A stretch of DNA of 64,000 nucleotides, taken from NCBI RefSeq assembly GCF_001422985.1, contig NZ_LMNL01000012.1, positions 127,096 to 191,095 on the forward strand. The letters are read 5' to 3'. The position numbers and the translations under genes are program-made. Position 1 is the stretch's first letter. The number at the start of each line of letters is the position of its first letter. Below the pieces are notes generated by a model, which worked only from the letters and a program-made list of their open reading frames with translations, had not been told where the DNA came from and did not search any database. Positions 8,949 through 16,249 of the stretch are shown here, in pieces. The DNA comes from Methylobacterium sp. Leaf117. GTDB taxonomy: Bacteria > Pseudomonadota > Alphaproteobacteria > Rhizobiales > Beijerinckiaceae.

Positions 8949-8973
8949 GGAACAGGGCCGCAGCGCCGCGGTT
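8949..8973 (+). promoter_or_regulatory. Candidate EcfG-type (general stress) promoter before DUF4142 gene
   Basis: GGAAC at 8949-8953, 18 bases, then TT at 8972-8973 (GGTT in place of the preferred CGTT). This agrees with the alphaproteobacterial EcfG/RpoE2 pattern GGAAC-N18/19-TT. The -10 lies about 76 bases before the DUF4142 start. Confidence 0.4.
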
Positions 8974-9048
8974 CACGCGGAGAGGATGCGTTTTCTCGGA
9001 TTCGTGACGGCGGGAACGCGTCAGATCCAGCATCGGAAGGAGATCGTG

Positions 9049-9579
9049 ATGAAACAGATCGTCGGCGCCGCCGCCGTGGCTGTGCTCCTGGCCGGACCGG
9101 CCCTGGCCCAATCGGTGGGCGAGAAGACGGGCATCAACGCGCTGATCGGCGTGAGCCCTTCCACGGCGGATTTCGTGACCCAGGCCGGGATCAGCGATCT
9201 GTTCGAGATCGAGAGCAGCCGGCTGGCCGCCGAGCGCAGCGATGAGCCGACCAAAGCCTATGCCCGTCAGATGATCACCGACCACGAGAAGACGACATCC
9301 GAGATGAAGGCGATGATCCAGGGGGGCAAGGTCCAGGCGACGGCACCGACCGCCCTGGACAGCACCCATCAGGCCCGGCTCGACAGCCTCAAGGCGCTTC
9401 AGGGCGACGCCTTCACCAAGCAGTACCACGCCGATCAGGTGACGGCGCACAAGAACGCCGTCGACCTGTTCCAGCGTTACGCCCAAGGGGGCGACAACGC
9501 CGAATTGAAGGCCTGGGCGAGCAAGACCCAGCCCGCGCTCGAGCACCACCTGAAGATGGCGCAGGATCTCGACAAGTAG
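9049..9579 (+). CDS. Secreted DUF4142 protein
   Basis: A 176-residue protein with a cleavable signal peptide (MKQIVGAAAVAVLLAGPALA, cut before Q), then the ferritin-like, all-helical DUF4142 region with the typical FVTQAGISDLFEIESSRLAAERS and YARQMITDHEKTTSEM segments and conserved His residues. Proteins of this family are found in the periplasm or outer envelope of soil and plant-associated bacteria and are often stress-induced; the biochemical role is unknown. The ATG at 9049 is preceded by AAGGAGA. An EcfG-like promoter candidate lies upstream. Confidence 0.88.
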   Translation: MKQIVGAAAVAVLLAGPALAQSVGEKTGINALIGVSPSTADFVTQAGISDLFEIESSRLAAERSDEPTKAYARQMITDHEKTTSEMKAMIQGGKVQATAPTALDSTHQARLDSLKALQGDAFTKQYHADQVTAHKNAVDLFQRYAQGGDNAELKAWASKTQPALEHHLKMAQDLDK

Positions 9580-9589
9580 CGGACGGCTC

Positions 9590-9613
9590 GCCGCGCCGGT
9601 CAACCGGCGCGGC
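9590..9613. terminator. Hairpin between convergent DUF4142 and transglutaminase genes
   Basis: A perfect 10-bp GC stem (9590-9599 with 9604-9613) closed by a TCAA loop, in the 41-base gap between two convergent genes. It has no long T-run on either side, so a bidirectional terminator is likely but not proven. Confidence 0.55.
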
Positions 9614-9620
9614 CGAACGC

Positions 9621-10427
9621 TCAGAACACCTCGTCGGTGTGAACGTCGAAGCGGGCGAGGTGCGCGTAGCCGAAGTTGGTGGTGATCGCCACGTCGGTGG
9701 CATCGCGGCCGCGCGCCATCACGATCCGGCCGATGCGCGGCGTGTTGTGGCGGGCGTCAAAGGTATACCAATTGCCGTCGAGATAAGCCTCGAACCAGGC
9801 CGAGAAATCCATCGGATCGGGCACGGGCGGAATGCCGATGTCGCCGAGATAGCCGGTGCAGTAGCGCGCCGGGATGTTCATGCACCGGCAGAACGCGACG
9901 GCCAGATGCGCAAAATCGCGGCAGACGCCCTGGCGTTGCATGAAACCGTCCCAGGCGGTTCGGGTGGCGTCGGCGCACATGTAGTCGAATCGGATGCGGT
10001 CATGGACGTAATCGCAGATCGCCTGGACGCGACCCCAGCCCATGGGCGTTCCGCCGAACAGCGACCACGCGGTTTCGGACAGCTTGTCGGTGTCGCAGTA
10101 GCGGCTCCCCAGGAGGTAGACGAGCACCTCGTGGGGGAGATTCTGGACCTCGATCTGCTGCGCATGCGGGGCGTAGACGTCGGGCAGGCCGGAATCCTGG
10201 ACCACGAAATCGGCCGAGATCGTGAGGCGTCCGGGGGGCGTGACGATGCGGGTGCAGATATTGTCGAAGTCGTCTCGGTATTCCTGCCAGGGGATCGGAG
10301 GATCGAAGTTGATCACATGCGGGGTGAGCACATCCGGCATCCGTGAGGGATGCACGCTCAACGCGAGGATCATGGGCGTCGGCTGAACCGATTCGAAGGC
10401 AATGTCGAACCCAGTCCTGATCTTCAT
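9621..10427 (-). CDS. Transglutaminase-like cysteine protease family protein
   Basis: About 268 residues. The C-terminal half is a transglutaminase-like (papain-fold) domain with the catalytic Cys in RQGVCRDFAHLA, the His in WYTFDARHN, and a following Asp-rich strand. The N-terminal half is the beta domain common to bacterial members. There is no signal peptide, so it is probably cytoplasmic. Members may act as peptidases or amidases; no substrate is known. The ATG at 10427 is preferred over a GTG nine bases upstream. A second, longer relative lies just upstream on the same strand. Confidence 0.87.
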   Translation of the reverse strand: MKIRTGFDIAFESVQPTPMILALSVHPSRMPDVLTPHVINFDPPIPWQEYRDDFDNICTRIVTPPGRLTISADFVVQDSGLPDVYAPHAQQIEVQNLPHEVLVYLLGSRYCDTDKLSETAWSLFGGTPMGWGRVQAICDYVHDRIRFDYMCADATRTAWDGFMQRQGVCRDFAHLAVAFCRCMNIPARYCTGYLGDIGIPPVPDPMDFSAWFEAYLDGNWYTFDARHNTPRIGRIVMARGRDATDVAITTNFGYAHLARFDVHTDEVF

Positions 10428-10502
10428 GACAACCACCCGATCCTGTCGTGAACTATACGCTCTATGGTTCCAAACCGGGCAGCCTGGGGCGCACCCGGTC
10501 CT

Positions 10503-11441
10503 TCAACGCGCCACCTGCGGATCGGTCGCCCAAGGCTCCACGGCACTCGGCACGACTTCATCGACGTGGACGCTCACCGTCATGCCCAGATCATCCGCCG
10601 GAAACCCGAAGAACGACCCGTGCAGCGGCACGGCCTGACGCGGATCGCGTGCGACGGCGACGCGGATCAGGTCGCGATTTCCGACGATGCCGTTCGTCGG
10701 ATCGAACTCGATCCACCCCGCACCAGGCAGGTAGACCTGCACCCAAGCATGAGTCGAGCCACCACCCACATGCCGGTCGCGATCCCCGCGTGGGTTGTAG
10801 AGGTAGCCCGAGACGAAGCGGGCCGCCATGCCGAGGGCGCGCACGGCCTCGATCATCAACACCGCGAAATCGCGGCAGCTGCCGCGCTTGAGCCGCAGGG
10901 TGGTGACCGGGTCCTGCACGCCCTTCTCGGAGCGCGCCAGATACGCGAAGTTGCGTCGGACGCTGCGCGTCATCTCGGCTAGGAGGTCCTGGGTTCCGAT
11001 CCGTCCCGCCGGGGGGACGAAGCTGCGCGCCCAGCTATCGACCTCGTTGCGCGGGTCCGCGTATTGCCGCTCCATCGAGCGGCTGAGATCGGGGATGTCG
11101 TCGGCGCCGTAGCCGAACGGATAGAACGCCGCGTGCGGCGCGATCGGGAAGATCGGAGTCAGCTCGGGCGTGTGATCGAGGGTGATGGTGCACTCGAAGG
11201 TGAGCTGCGCCGCCCGCCCGGTGAACGACGCGACGGCCACGCAATTCCCGAAGACGTCATGGAGCCAGCGCAGCCCGCTCGGTTCCGGCGTGATCTTCAG
11301 GTTCGCCGAGATCAGGCGCTGATCGTAACTGTCGCGCGGCCGGAACAGGATGCGATGCTCACCGAAGGCCACCGGCTGTCGATAGCGATAGATGGTCAGG
11401 TGGCGGACGGACAGGATCGGCAAGGCGAGGGGCTCCACCAC
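10503..11441 (-). CDS. Transglutaminase family protein with N-terminal bacterial transglutaminase-like domain
   Basis: About 312 residues starting at GTG. The N-terminal 100 residues match the bacterial transglutaminase-like N-terminal region (SVRHLTIYRYRQPVAFGEHR); the C-terminal part carries the catalytic Cys in KRGSCRDFAVLMIEA, the His in GGSTHAWVQVYLPG and the Asp in WIEFDPTNG. It is not secreted. Such genes often occur in pairs, as here with 9621-10427, which starts 75 bases downstream. It lies 70 bases after the NepR-receiver gene on the same strand, so co-transcription is possible. The exact GTG used is uncertain because two adjacent GTG codons are present. Confidence 0.87.
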   Translation of the reverse strand: MVEPLALPILSVRHLTIYRYRQPVAFGEHRILFRPRDSYDQRLISANLKITPEPSGLRWLHDVFGNCVAVASFTGRAAQLTFECTITLDHTPELTPIFPIAPHAAFYPFGYGADDIPDLSRSMERQYADPRNEVDSWARSFVPPAGRIGTQDLLAEMTRSVRRNFAYLARSEKGVQDPVTTLRLKRGSCRDFAVLMIEAVRALGMAARFVSGYLYNPRGDRDRHVGGGSTHAWVQVYLPGAGWIEFDPTNGIVGNRDLIRVAVARDPRQAVPLHGSFFGFPADDLGMTVSVHVDEVVPSAVEPWATDPQVAR

Positions 11442-11511
11442 GCCGCGCGGCGTGGTCTGGTCGGCACGGACGCTGCGGGAAGCAATGCAAATCGTGCGCC
11501 GGGGAGCCTTA

Positions 11512-12123
11512 TCAGGAAATGATGGGTTGCGGGGTGCTGGTCGCGAGATCGGCCTCGGTCAGCAGATCGAAGGGCCGCCACGGCTTCGGAATGAAGACCG
11601 CCTGGTCCGGCAGGCTGCTCGGACGCTCGGCCTTTCCGCCCGACGTCACCACCACACGGGCGGACGGCCACAGCAGCGCGATGGCGGAGGCCAGTTGCAC
11701 CCCATCCATCGCCCCGGCAAGGCTGACATCGGCGAAGACCAGGGCGACATCGCCGCCGCGCTCGCGCATGACGTTGAGGGCGGCCTCGGCGCTATCGCAC
11801 CCGAGCACGCCGAGTTCGGTATCGCTCAGGAGGGCCTCGGCCAGCGCGCGCGTGGCGGCATCGTCCTCGACCACCAGGGCGAGCTTGAGCGGCTGCGGCT
11901 TGGCCCGGGGCGCCGCTTCGGAGGCGGCCGCAGGTTCGGACTGAACCTGGCGAATCAGTGAGGCGAGGTGGTCGGGAATGCCCTCGGCGATCAGGTCGTC
12001 GTAGAACGAGGCCAGAGCCTGACCGATCCGGTCGAGGGACAGGCTCGGCGTCAGCGTGTCGCCGAGAGGAATCCGGCTCACGGACGACGAGCGATCCGCG
12101 TTGGTGCCTTTCGGGTCCGACAA
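11512..12123 (-). CDS. NepR-like anti-sigma domain fused to a response-regulator receiver
   Basis: A 203-residue protein. Residues about 29-62 (DRIGQALASFYDDLIAEGIP then DHLASLIRQV) fit the NepR anti-sigma signature IGxxLxxxYDDxxxExIPDxxxxLIxQ. After an Ala/Pro linker, residues about 78-195 form a receiver domain: acidic pair in VVEDDAATR, phosphoacceptor Asp in FADVSLAG, Thr in VVVTSGG and Lys in FIPKPW. In the alphaproteobacterial general stress response, NepR sequesters the sigma factor EcfG and is displaced by phosphorylated PhyR. Fusing NepR to a receiver could let phosphorylation act directly on the anti-sigma domain. The start is TTG at 12123, supported by GGAGG seven bases upstream. 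Domain calls are from motifs; the regulatory role is inferred. Confidence 0.85.
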   Translation of the reverse strand: MSDPKGTNADRSSSVSRIPLGDTLTPSLSLDRIGQALASFYDDLIAEGIPDHLASLIRQVQSEPAAASEAAPRAKPQPLKLALVVEDDAATRALAEALLSDTELGVLGCDSAEAALNVMRERGGDVALVFADVSLAGAMDGVQLASAIALLWPSARVVVTSGGKAERPSSLPDQAVFIPKPWRPFDLLTEADLATSTPQPIIS

Positions 12124-12247
12124 GCAGGGCCTCCGCCGTTGGTGTCTCGGTGCGCCGCCACGAGCGGAGGCGCCGACATTAAAGCCCGGAGGTGACAGTC
12201 AGTTGCCGGAAATCATCCCTGGCCTGCGTTTGAGCCGGTACGGTGCC

Positions 12248-13447
12248 TCAATCCACCGCCGCATCGGCATAGGCCAGCACGCCGGCCATGGAGCGGACGT
12301 CGCGATAGCGGGCGCCGCGGGTGCTCATCATGGTCTCGAACTTCTCGTGCACCTGGGCCACCGACAGGCTCGCCGCCTTGCGACGCCCGCGCTGGGCGGC
12401 GAAGAAGATTGTCTTGTTGGCGCGCGCCGGGCCCGGCAGCATCTGGGCGGCCGCCGCCTTCGGCTTGTCGACCACCGTGGCAAGGAAGTCCTCGGCATCG
12501 TCCGGCCCGAGGAAGTGGGCGAGGTAGACCTCGCCGAGGGTGAGTTCGCGGCCGATCCGCAGGGCGATGCGGGCGGCGTCGCGCTTCAGCATCTCGCCGG
12601 CGAGCAGGGCGGACAGGTAGGGGTCGCGCCGCATCTCGAGGATGCGCGTGCGCTCGGCCGGGTCCGACACGGTGGGCCGGCCGTTGTCGCCGGTGACCAC
12701 GAGGGCCGCATCGGTGGCGAGACCGTATTTCGGTCCGAAGTCGCGCACCACGCCCAACCAGGTCCGCTCGATGAACTGGAACAGGCCGGTGGCCGAGGAG
12801 GTCTGTGCCTGCACTTCGGTCTTGAAGCTGGATTCCTTGTCGGCCACCGCCATCAGCAGCACCGGATCGGTCTGCACCGCCTGCGCCGCCCGGACGATCT
12901 TCTGCACGAGGTGTCGCCGGATCTTCATCGGGCCGAACTCGATGACCTCGTTCGGGTCGCCGATCGAACTCTCGGTGAGGAGGTAGTCATAGGACACCCG
13001 GTCGACCGCGTTGGAGCCGAGTTCGGTGTCGAGGTCGTGGACCGGCGCGAAGGCCGAGGACGCGGTGATCGCCGCCGGGGTGGGCGACACGGAGGCGGGC
13101 AGGGTGGCCGAGGCGGAGGCCTGAAAGATGACCGGCATCGGCTGGACGCGGGGGCGCGGCATCGCGATCTCGGTCATGGCCTGGGCCGACTGGACGACAC
13201 CGGCCTCCGGACCGACGCCGTAGGACAGGACCGCGCCGAGGCCGCCGGCCAGGAGCAGCATCGAGAGCACCGAGCGGGTCAGGGCCGGGCGGCTGCCGTG
13301 ATCGTGGCCGACGCGTCCCGACAGGGTCAGCGCTTCGGAGCCGTCCGGCGCTGCGACGGAGCCGAAGCGCGGTGCGAGCGATCCTTTATGAGCCTGCGAG
13401 TTCTTGGCGAAGACGGTCCGCGACGATCCGACGTTTCGACCCTGCAT
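12248..13447 (-). CDS. Lytic transglycosylase domain protein, membrane-anchored
   Basis: About 399 residues. A basic cytoplasmic N-terminus (about 55 residues) leads to one membrane helix (SVLSMLLLAGGLGAVLSYGVG), an Ala/Pro/Ser linker, and a C-terminal SLT-type domain with the catalytic Glu in VADKESSFKTEV and the ATGLFQFIERTWL motif. Such enzymes cleave the MurNAc-GlcNAc bond in peptidoglycan with formation of an anhydro sugar. The ATG at 13447 (MQGRNVGS) is preferred over more distant in-frame starts that run toward tRNA-His. It is upstream of the NepR-receiver gene on the same strand, separated by about 124 bases. Confidence 0.83.
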   Translation of the reverse strand: MQGRNVGSSRTVFAKNSQAHKGSLAPRFGSVAAPDGSEALTLSGRVGHDHGSRPALTRSVLSMLLLAGGLGAVLSYGVGPEAGVVQSAQAMTEIAMPRPRVQPMPVIFQASASATLPASVSPTPAAITASSAFAPVHDLDTELGSNAVDRVSYDYLLTESSIGDPNEVIEFGPMKIRRHLVQKIVRAAQAVQTDPVLLMAVADKESSFKTEVQAQTSSATGLFQFIERTWLGVVRDFGPKYGLATDAALVVTGDNGRPTVSDPAERTRILEMRRDPYLSALLAGEMLKRDAARIALRIGRELTLGEVYLAHFLGPDDAEDFLATVVDKPKAAAAQMLPGPARANKTIFFAAQRGRRKAASLSVAQVHEKFETMMSTRGARYRDVRSMAGVLAYADAAVD

Positions 13448-13668
13448 CTGCTCGACCCAACCTCGTTCCCTGACCTGGATTGAGATTAGCTTGCGAGATG
13501 TGGCGACAACACGGCCCAGTTTGGGGCAATCCCGTGGCAAGTTTGTCTCAGTGTCGAGAGCGCTGGCGCACACCCCGGCACGTTTCGGGCGCGCCGCGCA
13601 AAAGTGGGACTTAAACGCGAAAAGCGGCCCTGCTCACGCACGACCGCCCGACACTTCGATTCACAGAA

Positions 13669-13745
13669 TGGTACCACTGCCCCGGCTCGAACGGGGGACC
13701 TCTTGATCCACAATCAAGCGCTCTAACCAACTGAGCTACAGCGGC
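13669..13745 (-). tRNA. tRNA-His (anticodon GTG)
   Basis: The minus strand folds as a complete 77-nt cloverleaf: acceptor arms GCCGCTG and CAGTGGT, D-arm GCTCAGTTGGTTAGAGC, anticodon stem-loop CTTGATTGTGGATCAAG with anticodon GTG, T-arm with GTTCGAGCC, discriminator A and an encoded CCA. The base before the acceptor stem is T, not G. The usual bacterial G-1:C73 pair is therefore absent and replaced by A73, the variant typical of Rhizobiales/Rhodobacterales/Caulobacterales. Confidence 0.97.
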
Positions 13746-13898
13746 ACTGCGGGCGATCTATCCCGAGCCGCGCCGCATTTCAAGCCGCCTTCGGCCGATC
13801 GTCGGCAAAAGTGTGGATCTGTCCCGGCCTGTCAGGGCCATGCGTGCCCGGTTCAGCCATCGACGCCTCTATCAGCCGCAGGGTAAGGGGAGGCCTCG

Positions 13899-15785
13899 AT
13901 GCCTCTCCGTCGCCGTCCGCGACCGCTTCCAGCCCGGCCCATGCCCCTGCGCAACCGCTCTTCCTCTTCGCCGGCTGCCCGACAGGTGCTCGTGCAGGCG
14001 CCGGGGCGACTGCGCGCCCTCGTGCGCGGCAGCGAAATCGGCCTTATCGTCCTGGCCGGCCTGATCGGATGCGCCTCCGGCCTGTCGGTGGCGGCGATGA
14101 ACCGGGCGACGCAGGCGATGCGCGAGGTGCTGTACGGCCTGCCGCCGGGCATGCGCCTCAGCGCCGCTACGGATCTCTCGCCCCTGGCGATCCTGCTGGC
14201 GCCCGCCTTCGGCGGCGTCCTGCTCGCGCTGTTCACCCTCGCGCTGCGCTGGCGCCGGCGCCCCCGGCGCGCGCCGGTCGACCCCATCGAGGCCAACGCC
14301 CTGCACGGCGGGCGCATGTCGCTTAGTGATTCCACCGTGGTGGTGATCCAGAACACGATCTCCAACGGCAGCGGCGTCTCGGTGGGCATGGAGGCGGCCT
14401 ACACGCAGTTCTGTGCCGGCGTCGCCTCCCGCCTCGGCCTGTCCTTCGAATTGCGGCGCGCCGACCAGCGCACCCTGGTGGGCTGCGGGGCGGCCGCCGC
14501 CATCGCGGCAGCCTTCGGCGCCCCCCTGACCGGCGCGTTCTATGCCTTCGAACTCATCATCGGGACCTATTCCATCGCCACCTTGACGCCCGTCGTGGTG
14601 GCCGCCCTGTGCGGCAGCGTCGTCGCCCGGGCGCTGGTGGCGCAAACCTCCCTCGTCACGGTCGACCGGGCCGACGCGATCACCACCACGGTGCTGACGA
14701 CCCTCGACACGGTGCCGAGCCTCACCCTCGGGCTGCTCTGCGCCGGGCTCGGCATCCTGATCATGCGCGGCGTCACCCTGGTCGAGGCCGGCTTCCGCAT
14801 CACCCGTCTGCCCGCGCTCTGCGCCCCGGTGGTGGGAGGCCTCTGCGTCGGCGGATTGGCGCTCCTGGCCTCGCCCCAGGTCCTGTCCGGCGGGCACGGG
14901 GCGCTGCACCTGCACCTGGAGGCGCATGGCAACGCCCTCGGCCTCTCCGCCCTCATCGTGCTGTTCGTCGCCAAGGCGATCGCCTCGGCGATCTCCATCG
15001 GCTCCGGCTTCCGCGGCGGCCTGTTCTTCGCCTCGCTCTTCCTCGGCGCCGTGGCGGGCGAGATCTTCGCGGTCGGGATGCCGCTGATCCTGCCCGGAAT
15101 GGTGAATTTCGGCCTGACCCCGCTCGCCTACGCGGTGATCGGCATGAGCTCCCTGTCGGTGGCGGTGATCGGCGGGCCGCTGACCATGACGTTCCTCGCC
15201 CTCGAACTCACCGGCAGCTTCCCGATCACCGGCCTGGTGCTGGTGGCGGTGATCGCCTCCTCCCTGACCGTGCGCAAGACCTTCGGCTACTCCTTCGCGA
15301 CCTGGCGCTTCCATCTCCGGGGCGAGAGCATCCGCAGCGCGCATGACGTCGGCTGGATCCGGACGCTGACGGTGGGCCGGCTGATGCGCCGCGAGGTCTC
15401 GACGGCCTCCATCGACCAGAGCCTCGCCAGCTTCCTGCGCAAGCACCCGCTCGGATCGCCCTCACGGGTGGTGATGGTGGACGGGGACGGCCGCTACGCC
15501 GGGATCGTGCTCGTGCCCGAAGCCCATGCGGCCCTCTTGGAGACGGAGGGGGCTTCGCCCGATCTCGCCAGCCTCCTGCGCCATCGCGACGATGTTCTGA
15601 CCGCCGAGATGAATGCCAAGGCGGCGACGGCGGCGTTCGACAGGACCGAGAGCGAAGCTCTGGCGGTGGTGGAGGACCTGAAGACCCGCAAAGTCATCGG
15701 CCTGCTGACCGAGAGCCACACGCTGAAGCGCTACAGCGAGGAACTGGACCGCCAGCGCCGGGCGGTGCTGGGCGAGGCGACCTGA
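13899..15785 (+). CDS. ClC-family chloride channel/antiporter with C-terminal CBS-like region
   Basis: 628 residues. After a basic N-terminus, about 10-12 hydrophobic segments form the ClC core (residues about 45-460), followed by a soluble region with CBS-like sequence (about 470-615; VGRLMRREVSTASIDQSLASF). Anion-site motifs are recognisable: SNGSGVSVGMEAAYTQ, which keeps the gating Glu, and GSGFRGGLFFASLFLG. The segment aligned with the internal proton Glu of E. coli ClC-ec1 reads YAFELIIG, so one of the two Glu is Leu; whether this is a channel or an exchanger is open. The ATG at 13899 follows a strong AGGGGAGG ribosome site. Confidence 0.9.
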   Translation: MPLRRRPRPLPARPMPLRNRSSSSPAARQVLVQAPGRLRALVRGSEIGLIVLAGLIGCASGLSVAAMNRATQAMREVLYGLPPGMRLSAATDLSPLAILLAPAFGGVLLALFTLALRWRRRPRRAPVDPIEANALHGGRMSLSDSTVVVIQNTISNGSGVSVGMEAAYTQFCAGVASRLGLSFELRRADQRTLVGCGAAAAIAAAFGAPLTGAFYAFELIIGTYSIATLTPVVVAALCGSVVARALVAQTSLVTVDRADAITTTVLTTLDTVPSLTLGLLCAGLGILIMRGVTLVEAGFRITRLPALCAPVVGGLCVGGLALLASPQVLSGGHGALHLHLEAHGNALGLSALIVLFVAKAIASAISIGSGFRGGLFFASLFLGAVAGEIFAVGMPLILPGMVNFGLTPLAYAVIGMSSLSVAVIGGPLTMTFLALELTGSFPITGLVLVAVIASSLTVRKTFGYSFATWRFHLRGESIRSAHDVGWIRTLTVGRLMRREVSTASIDQSLASFLRKHPLGSPSRVVMVDGDGRYAGIVLVPEAHAALLETEGASPDLASLLRHRDDVLTAEMNAKAATAAFDRTESEALAVVEDLKTRKVIGLLTESHTLKRYSEELDRQRRAVLGEAT

Positions 15786-15834
15786 CGCGTAGGCCGGGCG
15801 CGGAATAGGCAGGACCAGAACATGTCGGCGGGTG

Positions 15835-15865
15835 GCGGGCCGGATCGCCTAACGTGCCGGCCCGC
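15835..15865. terminator. Hairpin between convergent ClC and small membrane gene
   Basis: A perfect 9-bp GC-rich stem (15835-15843 with 15857-15865) around a 13-base loop, in the 98-base gap between convergent genes. No T-run; a bidirectional terminator is a reasonable reading. Confidence 0.45.
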
Positions 15866-15883
15866 GCGACAGGCCGGGTGTGG

Positions 15884-16102
15884 TCACGAATCGGGATGAT
15901 TGCGGCGCCATCCGAAGATTCCGAAGGCGAGCAGGCTCGCCGATCCCATCATGACGAGGCTCCAGCCCCAGTCGCTCGGCAATTGGCCGTCGACGGGGTG
16001 GCCGAACAGGCCGGAGGCCAGGACGAGGCCGAACCCCGTGACGGCGGCCGAGCACAGAAGGCCGAGGCTGATCCCGATACTGATCACGGTGGGTACCTTC
16101 AT
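15884..16102 (-). CDS. Small membrane protein, 72 residues, unknown function
   Basis: The product starts MKVPTVISIGISLGLLCSAA and has two hydrophobic segments (about residues 5-30 and 48-66) separated by a short polar loop with HPVDGQLPSDWGW, ending in basic RRNHPDS. Two-helix inner-membrane topology is likely. No family is recognised. The ATG at 16102 is chosen because longer readings run through the large hairpin downstream of yfdX. It could be read through from yfdX, which lies upstream on the same strand. Confidence 0.6.
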   Translation of the reverse strand: MKVPTVISIGISLGLLCSAAVTGFGLVLASGLFGHPVDGQLPSDWGWSLVMMGSASLLAFGIFGWRRNHPDS

Positions 16103-16188
16103 CGACGGATCTCGGACGAACCGGGCCGGAAGCAGGGCGCGAGACGCCGAACGGGAAGATCCGCCCGGCGCAGGGGCCACCTCCGGCA

Positions 16189-16234
16189 CGGATGCGAGCC
16201 GCACCCCCTCGTGAGGGGAAGCGGCTCGCATCCG
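16189..16234 (-). terminator. Long inverted repeat downstream of yfdX
   Basis: A perfect 14-bp stem (16189-16202 with 16221-16234) with a second short C/G hairpin inside the loop, starting 16 bases after the yfdX stop. The stem is very stable but lacks a T-run, so it may act as a terminator or an mRNA 3'-end stabiliser. Confidence 0.6.
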
Positions 16235-16249
16235 TCCGGGATCGGACCC

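Noticed and set aside
10445..10490. GGAAC on the minus strand before the transglutaminase gene at 9621-10427
   Set aside because: The next TT is only 14 bases away, outside the 18-19 spacing of EcfG promoters.
12056..13483. Long plus-strand frame opposite the lytic transglycosylase
   Set aside because: Antisense shadow with Gly/His/Arg-rich composition; the minus strand encodes a clear SLT domain.
13872..15446. Long minus-strand frame opposite the ClC gene
   Set aside because: Composition is typical of GC-rich antisense frames, without motifs; the plus-strand ClC protein is conserved throughout.
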